Source: an uncultured Pseudomonadota bacterium (GTDB taxonomy: Bacteria > Pseudomonadota > Gammaproteobacteria > Methylococcales > Methylomonadaceae). Taken from it: a stretch of DNA of 46,390 bases. Of the stretch, positions 22,482-32,781 are shown piece by piece. The DNA lies in NCBI GenBank assembly GCA_903876445.1, contig CAIQZX010000179.1:1-46390 (forward strand), in the 5' to 3' direction. The translations under genes and the position numbers were made by a program. Numbering within the stretch: the stretch's first letter is position 1; every line of letters starts with the position of its first letter. The notes beneath the pieces were generated by a model, which was not told where the DNA came from, searched no databases, and saw only the letters and a list, made by a program, of their open reading frames with translations.

Positions 22482-23462
22482 ATGACTTTAAATTGGCAAA
22501 CCCAACTTAGCCACGCATTTACTGATGTTCAAACTTTATGCTTATATTTGAACCTTTCAATTGATAATTTAAATCTATCAACAGAGTCAATAAAAAAGTT
22601 TCCGTTGCTTGTTCCGTTGGCGTTTGCCGAACGAATTGAAAAAGGAAATCCGTCTGATCCTTTATTACGTCAAATTTTACCGATTGCTGACGAATTAAAA
22701 AATTACACTGGATTTAGCGATGATCCTGTTGGTGATTTAAATTCGGTAAAACAAACGGGGTTGCTGCATAAATACCACGGACGAGTTTTGCTGATTAACA
22801 CGGGTGCTTGCGCGATTCATTGCCGTTACTGTTTTCGGCGCAATTTTCCTTATGCGGATTTACAGCTTAATAAACAACAAGAAAATGACGTGCTTCAAAC
22901 TATTCAAAACGATGAAAGCATTCAAGAGGTAATTTTAAGCGGCGGTGATCCGCTGATTTTGAATGATGCACGTTTAGCCCGATTATTTGCAGGATTAGAA
23001 GCAATTCCAACATTGAAACGAATTCGAATTCATACTCGATTACCAATTGTGTTACCGGATAGAATAACGGATGAGTTTTTGATGTTAGTAAAAAATAGCA
23101 CAAAAAAAATCGTTATCGTGGTGCATTGTAATCATGCGAATGAAATTGATGATTACGTTGCGTTAGCGTGCGAACGATTAAAATCGGCGGGTGTTACTTT
23201 ACTAAACCAATCGGTATTACTTTTTGGTGTAAATGATAATCTGGAAGCCTTATCTGATTTGAGCAAACGATTATTTGAGATTGACGTGCTACCTTATTAT
23301 TTACATTTTTTGGATAAAGCAAATGGTACGGGGCATTTTCAAGTTTCAAAAGAAGAGGCGTTAGCACTATTGACTGCCTTACAGAATCGGTTATCAGGTT
23401 ATTTAGTACCTAAATTAGTAACAGAACAAGCCGGAGAATTGGCGAAACAACTTGTTTTTTAG
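22482..23462 (+). CDS. epmB: EF-P beta-lysylation protein EpmB (lysine 2,3-aminomutase-like radical SAM)
   Basis: KYHGRVLLINTGACAIHCRYCFRRNFPYAD (CxxxCxxC), EVILSGGDPLIL, RIRIHTRLPIVLPDRIT. The start at MTLNWQTQLSHAFTD fits the EpmB N-terminus better than the upstream ORF start. Confidence 0.93.
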   Translation: MTLNWQTQLSHAFTDVQTLCLYLNLSIDNLNLSTESIKKFPLLVPLAFAERIEKGNPSDPLLRQILPIADELKNYTGFSDDPVGDLNSVKQTGLLHKYHGRVLLINTGACAIHCRYCFRRNFPYADLQLNKQQENDVLQTIQNDESIQEVILSGGDPLILNDARLARLFAGLEAIPTLKRIRIHTRLPIVLPDRITDEFLMLVKNSTKKIVIVVHCNHANEIDDYVALACERLKSAGVTLLNQSVLLFGVNDNLEALSDLSKRLFEIDVLPYYLHFLDKANGTGHFQVSKEEALALLTALQNRLSGYLVPKLVTEQAGELAKQLVF

Positions 23463-23538
23463 CGATCTTAATCGACATATTTGAATAACAAAATGATGTT
23501 TATTATAAAAAAATTTTCTCCGTGTCGGCAAAACCGTG

Positions 23539-23557
23539 CTGTAATAATCCTGTCATT
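23539..23557 (+). promoter_or_regulatory. PhoB box upstream of pstS
   Basis: CTGTAATAATCCTGTCATT matches the consensus CTGTCATAWAWCTGTCAYW at 16 of 19 positions, with a -10-like CATAAT about 9 nt downstream (23567-23572). Confidence 0.82.
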
Positions 23558-23615
23558 TTAAATTCTCATAATAATTCCAAATAAAACTTTTACTTTTTAT
23601 ATTCGAGACTTAACC

Positions 23616-24596
23616 ATGAAAAACATTTTCAAAAACAAACTGTTAATCGCTGCTATGGGTTTATCAGCAAGTTTAGTCAGCGTAAGTGCAAACGCTGTAC
23701 AGACGGTTGATGCAACTATTCCTACTTACGAAAAAGCAAGCGGTGTGGCAGGAAATTTGTCTAGCGTAGGTTCTGATACCTTGGCAAATTTAATGACTCT
23801 ATGGGCGGAAGAATTTAATCGCGTTTATCCAAACGTTAACATTCAAATCCAAGCAGCGGGTTCTTCAACTGCGCCACCAGCCTTAACAGAAGGCACGTCA
23901 AATTTAGGACCAATGAGTCGTGAAATGAAAGACGACGAATTAGAAGCCTTTGAAAGTAAATATGGTTACAAACCTACCGCAATTCCTGTTGCTGTCGATG
24001 CTTTGGCGGTGATGGTTAATAAAGACAACCCAATTAAAGGTTTAACAATTGAACAAGTTGATGCCATTTTTTCTAGCACATTGAAATGTGGCGGCGCACA
24101 AGAAATTACTAATTGGGGTGAAGCCGGCGTTGCCGCTTGGGCAGCAAAACCGATTCAATTATATGGTCGTAACTCGGTTTCAGGTACTTACGGTTATTTC
24201 AAAGATCACGCACTTTGCAAAGGCGATTTTAAAAGTAACGTAAACGAACAACCTGGTTCTGCGTCAGTAGTTCAATCGGTAACATCATCGGTGAACGGCA
24301 TTGGTTACTCAGGCATGGGTTATACAACGTCTGGCGTAAAAATGGTTCCGTTGGCAAAAAAAGGTTCAACAACTTTTGTCGAAGCTACACCAGCTAATGC
24401 AGTTAATGGTACTTATCCTTTGACACGTTATTTGTATGTTTATGTAAACAAAAAACCAAATCAACCTTTAGCTCCATTAGAAAATGAATTCATGAAAATG
24501 GTTCTTTCTAAAACCGGTCAACAAGTTGTCATCAAAGATGGTTATATTCCATTGCCTGCAAAAGTTGTAGAAAAAGTTTTAACTACCTTAAAGTAG
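23616..24596 (+). CDS. pstS: Phosphate ABC transporter substrate-binding protein
   Basis: 326 aa with signal peptide; [73 protein letters not shown]. Confidence 0.95.
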   Translation: MKNIFKNKLLIAAMGLSASLVSVSANAVQTVDATIPTYEKASGVAGNLSSVGSDTLANLMTLWAEEFNRVYPNVNIQIQAAGSSTAPPALTEGTSNLGPMSREMKDDELEAFESKYGYKPTAIPVAVDALAVMVNKDNPIKGLTIEQVDAIFSSTLKCGGAQEITNWGEAGVAAWAAKPIQLYGRNSVSGTYGYFKDHALCKGDFKSNVNEQPGSASVVQSVTSSVNGIGYSGMGYTTSGVKMVPLAKKGSTTFVEATPANAVNGTYPLTRYLYVYVNKKPNQPLAPLENEFMKMVLSKTGQQVVIKDGYIPLPAKVVEKVLTTLK

Positions 24597-24602
24597 TAAA
24601 TT

Positions 24603-24666
24603 AAGGCGCAACACTCGAAGGCGTGAGGAGCGACGAATTTTATAATTCGCCTGCACCTTGCGCCTT
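24603..24666 (+). terminator. Hairpin between pstS and pstC (possible attenuator or mRNA stabiliser)
   Basis: AAGGCGCAA ... TTGCGCCTT outer stem with an inner CGAATTTTATAATTCG hairpin. Confidence 0.6.
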
Positions 24667-24699
24667 TTAACTTGAACCTTCTTTAATTCAAAAGAATTT

Positions 24700-26976
24700 A
24701 TGTCTGAACTAAACAATTCGAAGTCGCAATCATCGCTCAATACAGCGACTACTTCGCATCACGAAAAATGGCGATTACTTAAAGATGCAATTATGCGTCG
24801 CGCCGTCACGGTGGGCGGGTTAAGTATCATTTTTGCGATTGTAGTCATTTTCTTTTATTTGCTCTACGTCGTGTATCCGATTTTTTTATCGGCGAGTGCA
24901 GAATCTGTTGCTCAATACCCCATTCCAGAAGAAAGCGCGGGGAAAACACTGTTTTTGAATATCGAAGAGCAAAATGAAATTGCTGCTCGCTTTACAGATA
25001 CAGGACAGGTTATTTTCTTCGAAGCAAAAACAGGAAAAACACTCGTTCAAAAAACGGTTGCATTACCTGAAGGAGCAACGATTACCAGTGTTGCTTTAGC
25101 CAGTCCCGTCAGCGAAGGAGCCGTGATTTACGGTTTATCAAACGGACAAGCCGTTATCGTAAAACAGCAATTCAAGGTTAGTTTTAATGGTAATAAACGT
25201 GAAATTATCGCATCAATCAAATATCCACTTGGCGAAACGCCTTTAGTTATTGATGATACAGGTGCCGCATTAGAAAAAATTGCTTTCAAAGTCGCTGACG
25301 GTGCTGCAACAATTGTGGCGAAAACAGCAAACAAAATTCGTTTAACCAGCATTGAGAAAGAACAATCTTTGTTTTCTGATGAAGCGAGTTTAACTCGCAC
25401 CGATTCATTTTTAGATATGCCGGGTGGCAATATCACTGATATTTTAGTTGATAAAGAAGACCGGAATTTATTTTTAGTTAGTGATGACGGTAGTTTAAGT
25501 TTTATCGACATTAGCAAAAAATCGGCTCCCGAAATTAAACAACATTTAAACGTGGTTGAAGCCGGTCAAAAAATTACCAGTTTGACATTTTTAAATGGTG
25601 ACTTATCAATCATGATTGGTGATTCAAGCGGTTTAGTGGCTCAATGGAGTTTAGTTAAAGACGCGCTAAACAAACCGGCATTTCAACGAATTCGTGCTTT
25701 CAAGGTATCCGATAAAGCAGTAATTGCGATTAACGCGGAACAGCGACGTAAAGGTTTTGTGACCGTTGATGCTGATGGAAAAATGGGTATTTATCATTCA
25801 ACAGCAGAACGTGAGTTAATTAAAGAAAAAATTAGCACTGCTGCACCACTAGCGACAATTTTATCGCCTCGCGCTAACGCACTTTTGTTTGAAAATGCAG
25901 ATGGAAAAATTCATTTTTGGAAAGTAGATAACGAACATCCTGAAGTATCGATTAAATCAATGTGGCAAAAAGTATGGTACGAAAGCTATCCCAAACCGGC
26001 TTATATTTGGCAATCTTCTTCAGCAAGTAATGATTTTGAACCCAAGTACAGCTTGACACCTTTAGTTTTTGGAACATTGAAAGCCGCTTTTTATGCGATG
26101 TTAGTTGCCGTTCCTTTATCATTGATGGGAGCGATTTATACCGCGTATTTTATGGCACCACAAATGCGAATTTACGTTAAACCTGCGATTGAAATTATGG
26201 GTGCGTTACCGACAGTAATTTTAGGATTTTTGGCCGGCTTATGGCTTGCGCCATTTATTGAAGAGCATTTAGCGGGATTGTTTGCAATGCTTATGATTAT
26301 GCCGGTTGGCGTGATGTTATTTGCATTTAGTTTGCAATTTTTACCTGAAAATGTGCGTCAAAAAATTCCTGATGGCTGGGATGCGGCAATGCTGATCCCG
26401 GTAATTTTAGTCACCGGTTGGTTTGCATTCTCGATTAGTGTCCCATTAGAAACGGCGATGTTTGGTGGAACCTTACGCGACTGGTTTAAAAATGAATTAG
26501 GCATTGGTTACGATCAACGAAATGCTTTAGTTGTTGGGATTGCAATGGGATTTGCTGTCGTACCAACCATTTTCTCAATCGCAGAAGATGCTATTTTCAG
26601 TGTGCCGAAACATTTAACAACAGGTTCATTAGCATTAGGCGCAACACCTTGGCAAACGATGGCACGAGTGGTTTTATTGACGGCCAGCCCAGGTATTTTC
26701 TCTGCCATGATGATTGGTTTTGGTCGTGCAGTCGGTGAAACGATGATTGTACTTATGGCAACAGGAAATACGCCCGTGATGGATTTGAGTGTTTTCCAAG
26801 GTTTGCGGACATTAGCGGCGAATATCGCAGTTGAAATGCCAGAATCTGAAGTTGATAGTACACATTATCGCGTATTATTTTTAGCGGCATTGGTGCTATT
26901 TTTGTTCACATTTGTGTTCAATACGTTGGCTGAAGTAGTACGTCAACGATTACGCGAAAAATATAGCTCGTTATAG
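24700..26976 (+). CDS. pstC: Phosphate ABC transporter permease PstC with large N-terminal periplasmic domain
   Basis: 758 aa; C-terminal permease (FGTLKAAFYAMLVAVPLSLMGAIYTAYFM, EIMGALPTVILGFLAGLWLAP, GRAVGETMIVLMATGNTP). N-terminal WD/propeller-like region of about 400 aa. Confidence 0.93.
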   Translation: MSELNNSKSQSSLNTATTSHHEKWRLLKDAIMRRAVTVGGLSIIFAIVVIFFYLLYVVYPIFLSASAESVAQYPIPEESAGKTLFLNIEEQNEIAARFTDTGQVIFFEAKTGKTLVQKTVALPEGATITSVALASPVSEGAVIYGLSNGQAVIVKQQFKVSFNGNKREIIASIKYPLGETPLVIDDTGAALEKIAFKVADGAATIVAKTANKIRLTSIEKEQSLFSDEASLTRTDSFLDMPGGNITDILVDKEDRNLFLVSDDGSLSFIDISKKSAPEIKQHLNVVEAGQKITSLTFLNGDLSIMIGDSSGLVAQWSLVKDALNKPAFQRIRAFKVSDKAVIAINAEQRRKGFVTVDADGKMGIYHSTAERELIKEKISTAAPLATILSPRANALLFENADGKIHFWKVDNEHPEVSIKSMWQKVWYESYPKPAYIWQSSSASNDFEPKYSLTPLVFGTLKAAFYAMLVAVPLSLMGAIYTAYFMAPQMRIYVKPAIEIMGALPTVILGFLAGLWLAPFIEEHLAGLFAMLMIMPVGVMLFAFSLQFLPENVRQKIPDGWDAAMLIPVILVTGWFAFSISVPLETAMFGGTLRDWFKNELGIGYDQRNALVVGIAMGFAVVPTIFSIAEDAIFSVPKHLTTGSLALGATPWQTMARVVLLTASPGIFSAMMIGFGRAVGETMIVLMATGNTPVMDLSVFQGLRTLAANIAVEMPESEVDSTHYRVLFLAALVLFLFTFVFNTLAEVVRQRLREKYSSL

Positions 26977-26979
26977 AAG

Positions 26980-28644
26980 GTGAACGAAATGATGAAAACT
27001 TGGTTTAAAAGCGGTAGTCCGTGGATTTGGTTAAATGCCGCCGCAGTGAGTACCTGTTTAATAATGGTAGTTGGTGTTCTAGGCTTAATTGTCGCACGAG
27101 GAGTTGGTCATTTTTGGGCATCCCCAATTGTGTCAATGAGTTATCAAGAAGACGATGGTCAAATTAAAACCATTATCGGTGAACACGTTGATACAACGGT
27201 TACACCAGCGGCGATGGCGAAATCGACCGGCTTTAAAATGGCAGCCAATGAAGATGTTTTGATTCAGTATTTAATTAAAACCGGGAATCGTGATTTAACC
27301 GGTTCAGATTTTCGCTGGATTCAAGAACGCAACGTCAAATCACAAGCAGAACCCGCTGATTTGATTGTTGTCGAACGTCGTGAATGGGGTAATTTTTACG
27401 GAAAACTGACGGCCGTTAAAGAAAATGACAAAGTCATTGCCGAAGGTGAAAAAGCATGGGATGTTTTGCAAGATCGTCTAAAAATAGCGTTGGATTTGCA
27501 TGAACAAATTGCCCATTTAGAGAAAAAAGAAATCGGTGCAATAAACTATGCGTTAGAACAATTACGTTTAGAACAACGTGGCTTGGAACTTAAAAATAAG
27601 TGGTCGGCTGAAACGGCAACAGAATTTGCAAACAGAAAAGCCGCTTATGATGTTAATTACAAAAAATATCAAACTGAACTGGCTGATTTGTATCAAAAAG
27701 TTCGCCGTGATAGTTTGATTGCCACAACAGAAAGTGGTGACGAACTCGCTATTCCATTATCAAAAGTCGTCGATATTTTTCAACCCAATAAAATGGGATT
27801 GTTTGCAAAAGTTGGACACTATGTTGAAAAGTTGAGCGAATTTTTAAGTGAAGACCCACGCGAAGCGAATACGGAAGGCGGTATTTTTCCTGCCATTTTC
27901 GGCACAATTATGATGGTAATCATGATGTCAATTATCGTGACACCATTTGGTGTGATTGCGGCAGTTTATTTGCGCGAATATGCTAAACAAGGTTTCACAA
28001 CCCGTTTAATTCGGATTGCGGTAAATAATTTGGCAGGTGTTCCATCGATTGTTTATGGCGTGTTTGGTTTAGGCTTTTTCGTTTATATTTTAGGTGGTAG
28101 CATTGATTCAATCTTTTTCCCTGAAGCCGCCCCCGCGCCAGTTTATGGCACACCAGGTTTGCTTTGGGCTTCGATTACACTTGCACTTTTGACCTTGCCG
28201 GTTGTGATTGTTTCGACAGAAGAAGGTTTAGCGCGTGTGCCAAAAGCGATTCGTGAAGGCAGTTTAGCGTTAGGCGCGACAAAAATTGAAACGCTTTGGA
28301 AAACCGTTTTGCCAATGGCAAGTCCTGCAATGATGACGGGTTTGATTTTAGCTGTTGCTAGAGCGGCTGGGGAAGTAGCTCCTTTAATGTTAGTCGGCGT
28401 GGTAAAACTTGCTCCAACATTACCGCTCGATGGCAATTACCCCTTTTTGCATTTAGACCGTAAATTTATGCACTTGGGTTTTCATATTTACGATGTTGGT
28501 TTTCAAAGTCCAAACGTTGAAGCCGCTCGTCCATTAGTTTACGCGACCTCATTATTATTAGTCTTGGTTATTATTGGCTTGAATTTAGCGGCTATTCTTA
28601 TTCGTAATCACTTGCGCGAAAAATACCGCGCGTTAGAAGGTTAA
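26980..28644 (+). CDS. pstA: Phosphate ABC transporter permease PstA (large)
   Basis: 554 aa; [99 protein letters not shown] start at 26980 or ATG at 26989. Confidence 0.94.
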   Translation: MNEMMKTWFKSGSPWIWLNAAAVSTCLIMVVGVLGLIVARGVGHFWASPIVSMSYQEDDGQIKTIIGEHVDTTVTPAAMAKSTGFKMAANEDVLIQYLIKTGNRDLTGSDFRWIQERNVKSQAEPADLIVVERREWGNFYGKLTAVKENDKVIAEGEKAWDVLQDRLKIALDLHEQIAHLEKKEIGAINYALEQLRLEQRGLELKNKWSAETATEFANRKAAYDVNYKKYQTELADLYQKVRRDSLIATTESGDELAIPLSKVVDIFQPNKMGLFAKVGHYVEKLSEFLSEDPREANTEGGIFPAIFGTIMMVIMMSIIVTPFGVIAAVYLREYAKQGFTTRLIRIAVNNLAGVPSIVYGVFGLGFFVYILGGSIDSIFFPEAAPAPVYGTPGLLWASITLALLTLPVVIVSTEEGLARVPKAIREGSLALGATKIETLWKTVLPMASPAMMTGLILAVARAAGEVAPLMLVGVVKLAPTLPLDGNYPFLHLDRKFMHLGFHIYDVGFQSPNVEAARPLVYATSLLLVLVIIGLNLAAILIRNHLREKYRALEG

Positions 28645-28648
28645 AATT

Positions 28649-29482
28649 ATGTCAACATCAGAAACACGCTCGCACAGTTTTGACGCGAGTTCTATTTTAC
28701 GCAGTACCCACGATCATAACGTGCCAGTTGAACCGTGTTTGAGAGTTGAAAATCTCAATTTGTATTACGGCAAAAAACAAGCCTTGTTTGGCATTAACAT
28801 GGAAATGCCGAAGAAAAAAGTGACGGCTTTTATTGGTCCGTCAGGTTGTGGTAAATCAACGTTATTACGCTGCATTAACCGAATGAATGATTTAGTCGAT
28901 AATGTTACGATTGACGGGAAAATTTTATTACATGATGATAACATTTTCGATAAATCCGTGAATGTTGCTGCCTTACGTCGGCGTGTTGGAATGGTATTTC
29001 AAAAGCCAAATCCGTTTCCAAAATCGATTTTTGAAAACGTGACGTATGGATTGCGAATTCAAGGCATTAACGACAAACGTGTTTTAGAAGAAACGGTTGA
29101 AAACTCGTTACGCGGTGCGGCATTGTGGGATGAAGTAAAAGATCGTCTCAACGATAACGCCCTCGGTTTATCCGGTGGTCAACAACAACGCTTAGTGATT
29201 GCTCGCGCTATTGCAATTTCACCGGAAGTCTTGTTGCTCGACGAACCGGCTTCAGCGTTAGACCCTATTTCGACCTTAAAAATCGAAGAGTTAATTAACG
29301 AACTCAAAGAAAAATTTACCATTGTTATCGTTACGCATAATATGCAACAAGCGGCACGAGTTTCAGACTACACGGCATTTATGTATATGGGGGAATTGAT
29401 TGAGATTGGCGCAACTAGCCAACTTTTTACAAAACCATCAAAAAAACAAACCGAAGACTACATTACTGGTCGTTACGGCTAA
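28649..29482 (+). CDS. pstB: Phosphate ABC transporter ATP-binding protein
   Basis: 277 aa; [79 protein letters not shown]. Confidence 0.98.
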   Translation: MSTSETRSHSFDASSILRSTHDHNVPVEPCLRVENLNLYYGKKQALFGINMEMPKKKVTAFIGPSGCGKSTLLRCINRMNDLVDNVTIDGKILLHDDNIFDKSVNVAALRRRVGMVFQKPNPFPKSIFENVTYGLRIQGINDKRVLEETVENSLRGAALWDEVKDRLNDNALGLSGGQQQRLVIARAIAISPEVLLLDEPASALDPISTLKIEELINELKEKFTIVIVTHNMQQAARVSDYTAFMYMGELIEIGATSQLFTKPSKKQTEDYITGRYG

Positions 29483-29500
29483 AAATCAGGAGAGACATTT

Positions 29501-29869
29501 ATGGATAATTTCCATTCGGAACATCACATTTCAAGCCGATTCGATAAAGACTTGGAATCTATTCACACAAAAATCATCGCAATGGGTGGTTTAGTTGAAC
29601 AACAACTTTCGCTTGCCATTAAAGCCTTTACAACGTGCAATATTGAAATGGCGGAACAAGTGTTAAGGCAAGACAATTTAATTGATGAATATGAATCAAT
29701 TATTGATACTGAATGTGTGAATACAATTGCTTTGCGTCAACCTACAGGCTCAGATTTAAGTTTGTTAATCGACATCATTAAAGTTACAAGTGAATTGGAA
29801 GGTATTGCTGCAAAAGCCGAAGGCATTGCCGATATTACGATTCAATTGAATCAGGCTAGACCTGTATAA
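29501..29869 (+). CDS. Half-length PhoU-like paralog
   Basis: 122 aa, colinear with the N-terminal half of the following phoU (HHISSRFDKDLESIHTKIIAMGGLVEQQLSLAIKAFTTCNIEMAEQVLRQDNLID). Stops before the second bundle. Confidence 0.85.
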   Translation: MDNFHSEHHISSRFDKDLESIHTKIIAMGGLVEQQLSLAIKAFTTCNIEMAEQVLRQDNLIDEYESIIDTECVNTIALRQPTGSDLSLLIDIIKVTSELEGIAAKAEGIADITIQLNQARPV

Positions 29870-29885
29870 ATCGAGGGTTGTAAAA

Positions 29886-30599
29886 ATGGACAACAGTAAA
29901 ATAGCACATCACATTTCAGAAAACTTCAACAAAGAGTTAGAAGATATTCGTAACAAAGTCTTAGCGATGGGCGGTTTAGTTGAAGAGCAAATCGAGTTAG
30001 CCATTAAAGCCCTAACAACCGGCGATATGGAGCTTGCAGAATCTGTCATTAAACAAGACAATGATGTTGATTATTTTGAAATGGAAATTGATGCAGAATG
30101 CACACAAATTATTGCATTGCGTCAACCCGCTGCATTTGATTTGCGTTTATTACTGACAGTTTTACGAATTATTAACGAATTAGAAAGAATTGGTGATTTA
30201 GCGGAACGCATTGCAAAAATGGCAATTTATCTTTCGAGTAAAGAAGGTAAATCCGACCATTATTTGGAATTGCAACACATGGCGGGTTTAGTTAAAGAAA
30301 TGCTAAACGGTGCGTTAGATAGTTTTGCCCGAATGTCAGTCGATGATATTACTGAAATTACCGGCAGCGACGCACAAGTTGATTACGAATACGCGAGCAT
30401 TATTCGTCAGTTGATTACGCAGATGATGGAAGACCCGCGCAATATCACTCGCTCAATGGATATGTTGTGGACAGTTCGGGCGTTAGAACGTATCGGCGAT
30501 CATTCTCGTTACATTTGTGAACATTTGATTTACATGGTTAAAGGCGAAGATGTCCGCCATTTAACGCAAGCAGAACTCGAAGAAAAAATGAAAAGCTAA
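29886..30599 (+). CDS. phoU: Phosphate signalling complex protein PhoU
   Basis: 237 aa; two three-helix halves with metal motifs NELERIGDLAERIA and VRALERIGDHSRYICEHLIYMVKG. Confidence 0.97.
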   Translation: MDNSKIAHHISENFNKELEDIRNKVLAMGGLVEEQIELAIKALTTGDMELAESVIKQDNDVDYFEMEIDAECTQIIALRQPAAFDLRLLLTVLRIINELERIGDLAERIAKMAIYLSSKEGKSDHYLELQHMAGLVKEMLNGALDSFARMSVDDITEITGSDAQVDYEYASIIRQLITQMMEDPRNITRSMDMLWTVRALERIGDHSRYICEHLIYMVKGEDVRHLTQAELEEKMKS

Positions 30600-30617
30600 A
30601 TACTTTTCTTTTGAACG

Positions 30618-30646
30618 AAAAAAGGCGCGAAATTTGCGCCTTTTTT
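30618..30646. terminator. Hairpin after phoU (convergent with 30654-31043)
   Basis: AAAAAAGGCGCGAAATTTGCGCCTTTTTT. Confidence 0.88.
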
Positions 30647-30653
30647 GTGAGAA

Positions 30654-31043
30654 TTATTTTTTGTCGAAATAATAATAACCGCCGAATTTACCTTTTAAAA
30701 TCATTTTAGTTTCGCTTTTTTCCACTAAGGAAAAGAAATCAAGGCGACTACTTCCAACTTGAGAAACTTTTAATTTCCCTTCTTCAACTTCGTAATTTAC
30801 GGGCGGTTGATCGTAGTATTTACCTTCGCGCGGAATATGCAGAATGGTTAATTTACCGTCTTTGAAAATCCAAGTATCTTCACGCGGAAGAGCTTCTTCT
30901 TTTTCGCTAGCCGTGTTTTTAGTCGATTGTAATTTCCAAGTGCCGACCACTTCTTCTTTTGTTTTTAACTCAATATCTGCAAAAACGGTGGTTGCTGAAA
31001 ATGCCAACGCTAACAACATAGCGGCTTGATTCAATTTTTTCAT
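30654..31043 (-). CDS. Small secreted lipocalin-like hypothetical protein
   Basis: 129 aa; signal peptide MKKLNQAAMLLALAFSATTVFA, then VGTWKLQST...DTWIFKDGKLTI...YEVEEGKLKV, a lipocalin-like strand pattern. Confidence 0.65.
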   Translation of the reverse strand: MKKLNQAAMLLALAFSATTVFADIELKTKEEVVGTWKLQSTKNTASEKEEALPREDTWIFKDGKLTILHIPREGKYYDQPPVNYEVEEGKLKVSQVGSSRLDFFSLVEKSETKMILKGKFGGYYYFDKK

Positions 31044-31158
31044 GCTTTTTCCATCAACGGTTAAACAATCAATTTGTCTAACATCGGCGTTGATTATGCG
31101 CTTCCGTAGTTTTATTCGCCATTAAAATTATAGGCGGAATCGCGTTATTTCAAATTTA

Positions 31159-32502
31159 CTAATAAACACGGGTTATCGCCTGCCATGCCACGTCAAACAT
31201 TAACGTTAATTCGTCGATGGCTATCACATAAGGCGGCATAAAATAAATCACGTTCCCAAGTGGACGCAATAACACACCTTTCGATAACGCATAACGATGA
31301 ATTTGCAAACCACGTCGTTCTTGCCAAGGATACGGTTCACGAGTAATTTTGTTTTTGACTAATTCAATCGCTAGAATCATTCCAGTTTGACGAACTTCAG
31401 CTACATTCGGATGCGTCAAAAAACGTTGTGACAACACCGCCATTTTTGCAGATAAAATATGATTTTTTTGAATAACATTTTGGGTTTCAAAAATGCTTAA
31501 TGTGGCTAATGCCGCACGACAGGCTAAAGCATTTCCCGTATAACTGTGTGAATGTAAAAACGCAGTGAGTTTTGAATAATCATCATAAAACGCGGTATAA
31601 ATATCATCTGTTGTTAAAACTGCTGAAAGTGGTAAATAACCGCCTGTTAAACCTTTTGATAAACATAAAAAATCGGGTGAAATTTCTGCTTGTTCGCACG
31701 CAAACAACGTTCCCGTGCGTCCGAAACCTACCGCGATTTCGTCAGCAATTAAATGGACATTAAATTTATCACAAGCCACTCGCAATAATTTTAGATAAAT
31801 TGCATCGTACATTCGCATTCCGCCCGCGCATTGCACTAACGGTTCGACAATCACCGCACATATTTCGTTAGCATTTTCCGCTAACATTTCTTCAAAATGC
31901 GCGAATTGGCGCGTCGAATAATCTTCCCAGGTTTCGCCGGATTCGCGAAAATAACAATCTGGACTGGGCGCGGTGATGACATCCATTAGCAATGGCGCGT
32001 AAGTTTTTTTGTATAACGCCACATCGCCAACCGCTAACGCGCCAAGTGTTTCACCATGATAACTATTTTGAAGCGTGACGAATTTCGTTTTTTGAGTTTG
32101 TCCTTGATTTTGCCAATAATGAAAACTCATTTTTAACGCCACTTCGACAGCCGCCGAACCATTATCGGCATAAAAACAACGCGATAATCCTGCAGGTGTA
32201 ACAGCAACTAATTTTTCAGCTAATTCAACTGCCGCTTCATGCGTAAAACCGGCAAAAATAACGTGTTCTAATGCGTCAACTTGCTGCTTTAATGCGGCGT
32301 TAATAATCGGATTAGAATGCCCAAATAAATTCACCCACCACGAACTGATTCCGTCTAAATAACGATTACCGTCAAAATCCTCAAGCCAAACGCCCTGCCC
32401 TGATTTAATTGGAATAATCGGAAAATTTTCATGGTCGTGCATTTGTGTGCAAGGGTGCCATAAAACGCGCGTGTCACGTTCCGATAAAATTGCGTTGTTC
32501 AT
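31159..32502 (-). CDS. bioA: Adenosylmethionine-8-amino-7-oxononanoate aminotransferase
   Basis: 447 aa; DTRVLWHPCTQMHDHENFPIIPI, DGISSWWVNLFGHSNPIIN, YADNGSAAVEVALKMSFHYWQNQG, LIADEIAVGFGRTGTLFACEQA. Confidence 0.97.
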   Translation of the reverse strand: MNNAILSERDTRVLWHPCTQMHDHENFPIIPIKSGQGVWLEDFDGNRYLDGISSWWVNLFGHSNPIINAALKQQVDALEHVIFAGFTHEAAVELAEKLVAVTPAGLSRCFYADNGSAAVEVALKMSFHYWQNQGQTQKTKFVTLQNSYHGETLGALAVGDVALYKKTYAPLLMDVITAPSPDCYFRESGETWEDYSTRQFAHFEEMLAENANEICAVIVEPLVQCAGGMRMYDAIYLKLLRVACDKFNVHLIADEIAVGFGRTGTLFACEQAEISPDFLCLSKGLTGGYLPLSAVLTTDDIYTAFYDDYSKLTAFLHSHSYTGNALACRAALATLSIFETQNVIQKNHILSAKMAVLSQRFLTHPNVAEVRQTGMILAIELVKNKITREPYPWQERRGLQIHRYALSKGVLLRPLGNVIYFMPPYVIAIDELTLMFDVAWQAITRVY

Positions 32503-32511
32503 CGCAAAAGC

Positions 32512-32758
32512 TCCGTGATACCCCGCCGTTTAAGGCGGGGAGGTAAGGAATGCTTTTGATTTTCGTTGTACATAAATAATTCCTCTTGTTGTACTCACGC
32601 CGTCTTTTAGATCTACCGCAGGGCTTGCGGGATGTTAAGCCTTTGGAGACGATGTAAGAAATGTTGGCTCAATACTACTATCCGATTATCAGTGAATTAG
32701 GAAGTTCTCAATAGCGATATTGTGAATCCCCGTACATTTAGGTCGGGGCGGATGTCAA
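32512..32758. repeat. IS200/IS605-family end-like remnant: two similarly oriented GC hairpins about 200 bp apart
   Basis: GTGATACCCCGCCGTTTAAGGCGGGGAGGT and GTGAATCCCCGTACATTTAGGTCGGGGCGGATGTCAA. The second has the form of an IS605-family right end (CCCCG...CGGGG + ATGTCAA). No transposase ORF between them. Confidence 0.7.
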
Positions 32759-32781
32759 TGAAAATCACAAGTTTTGTGTAT

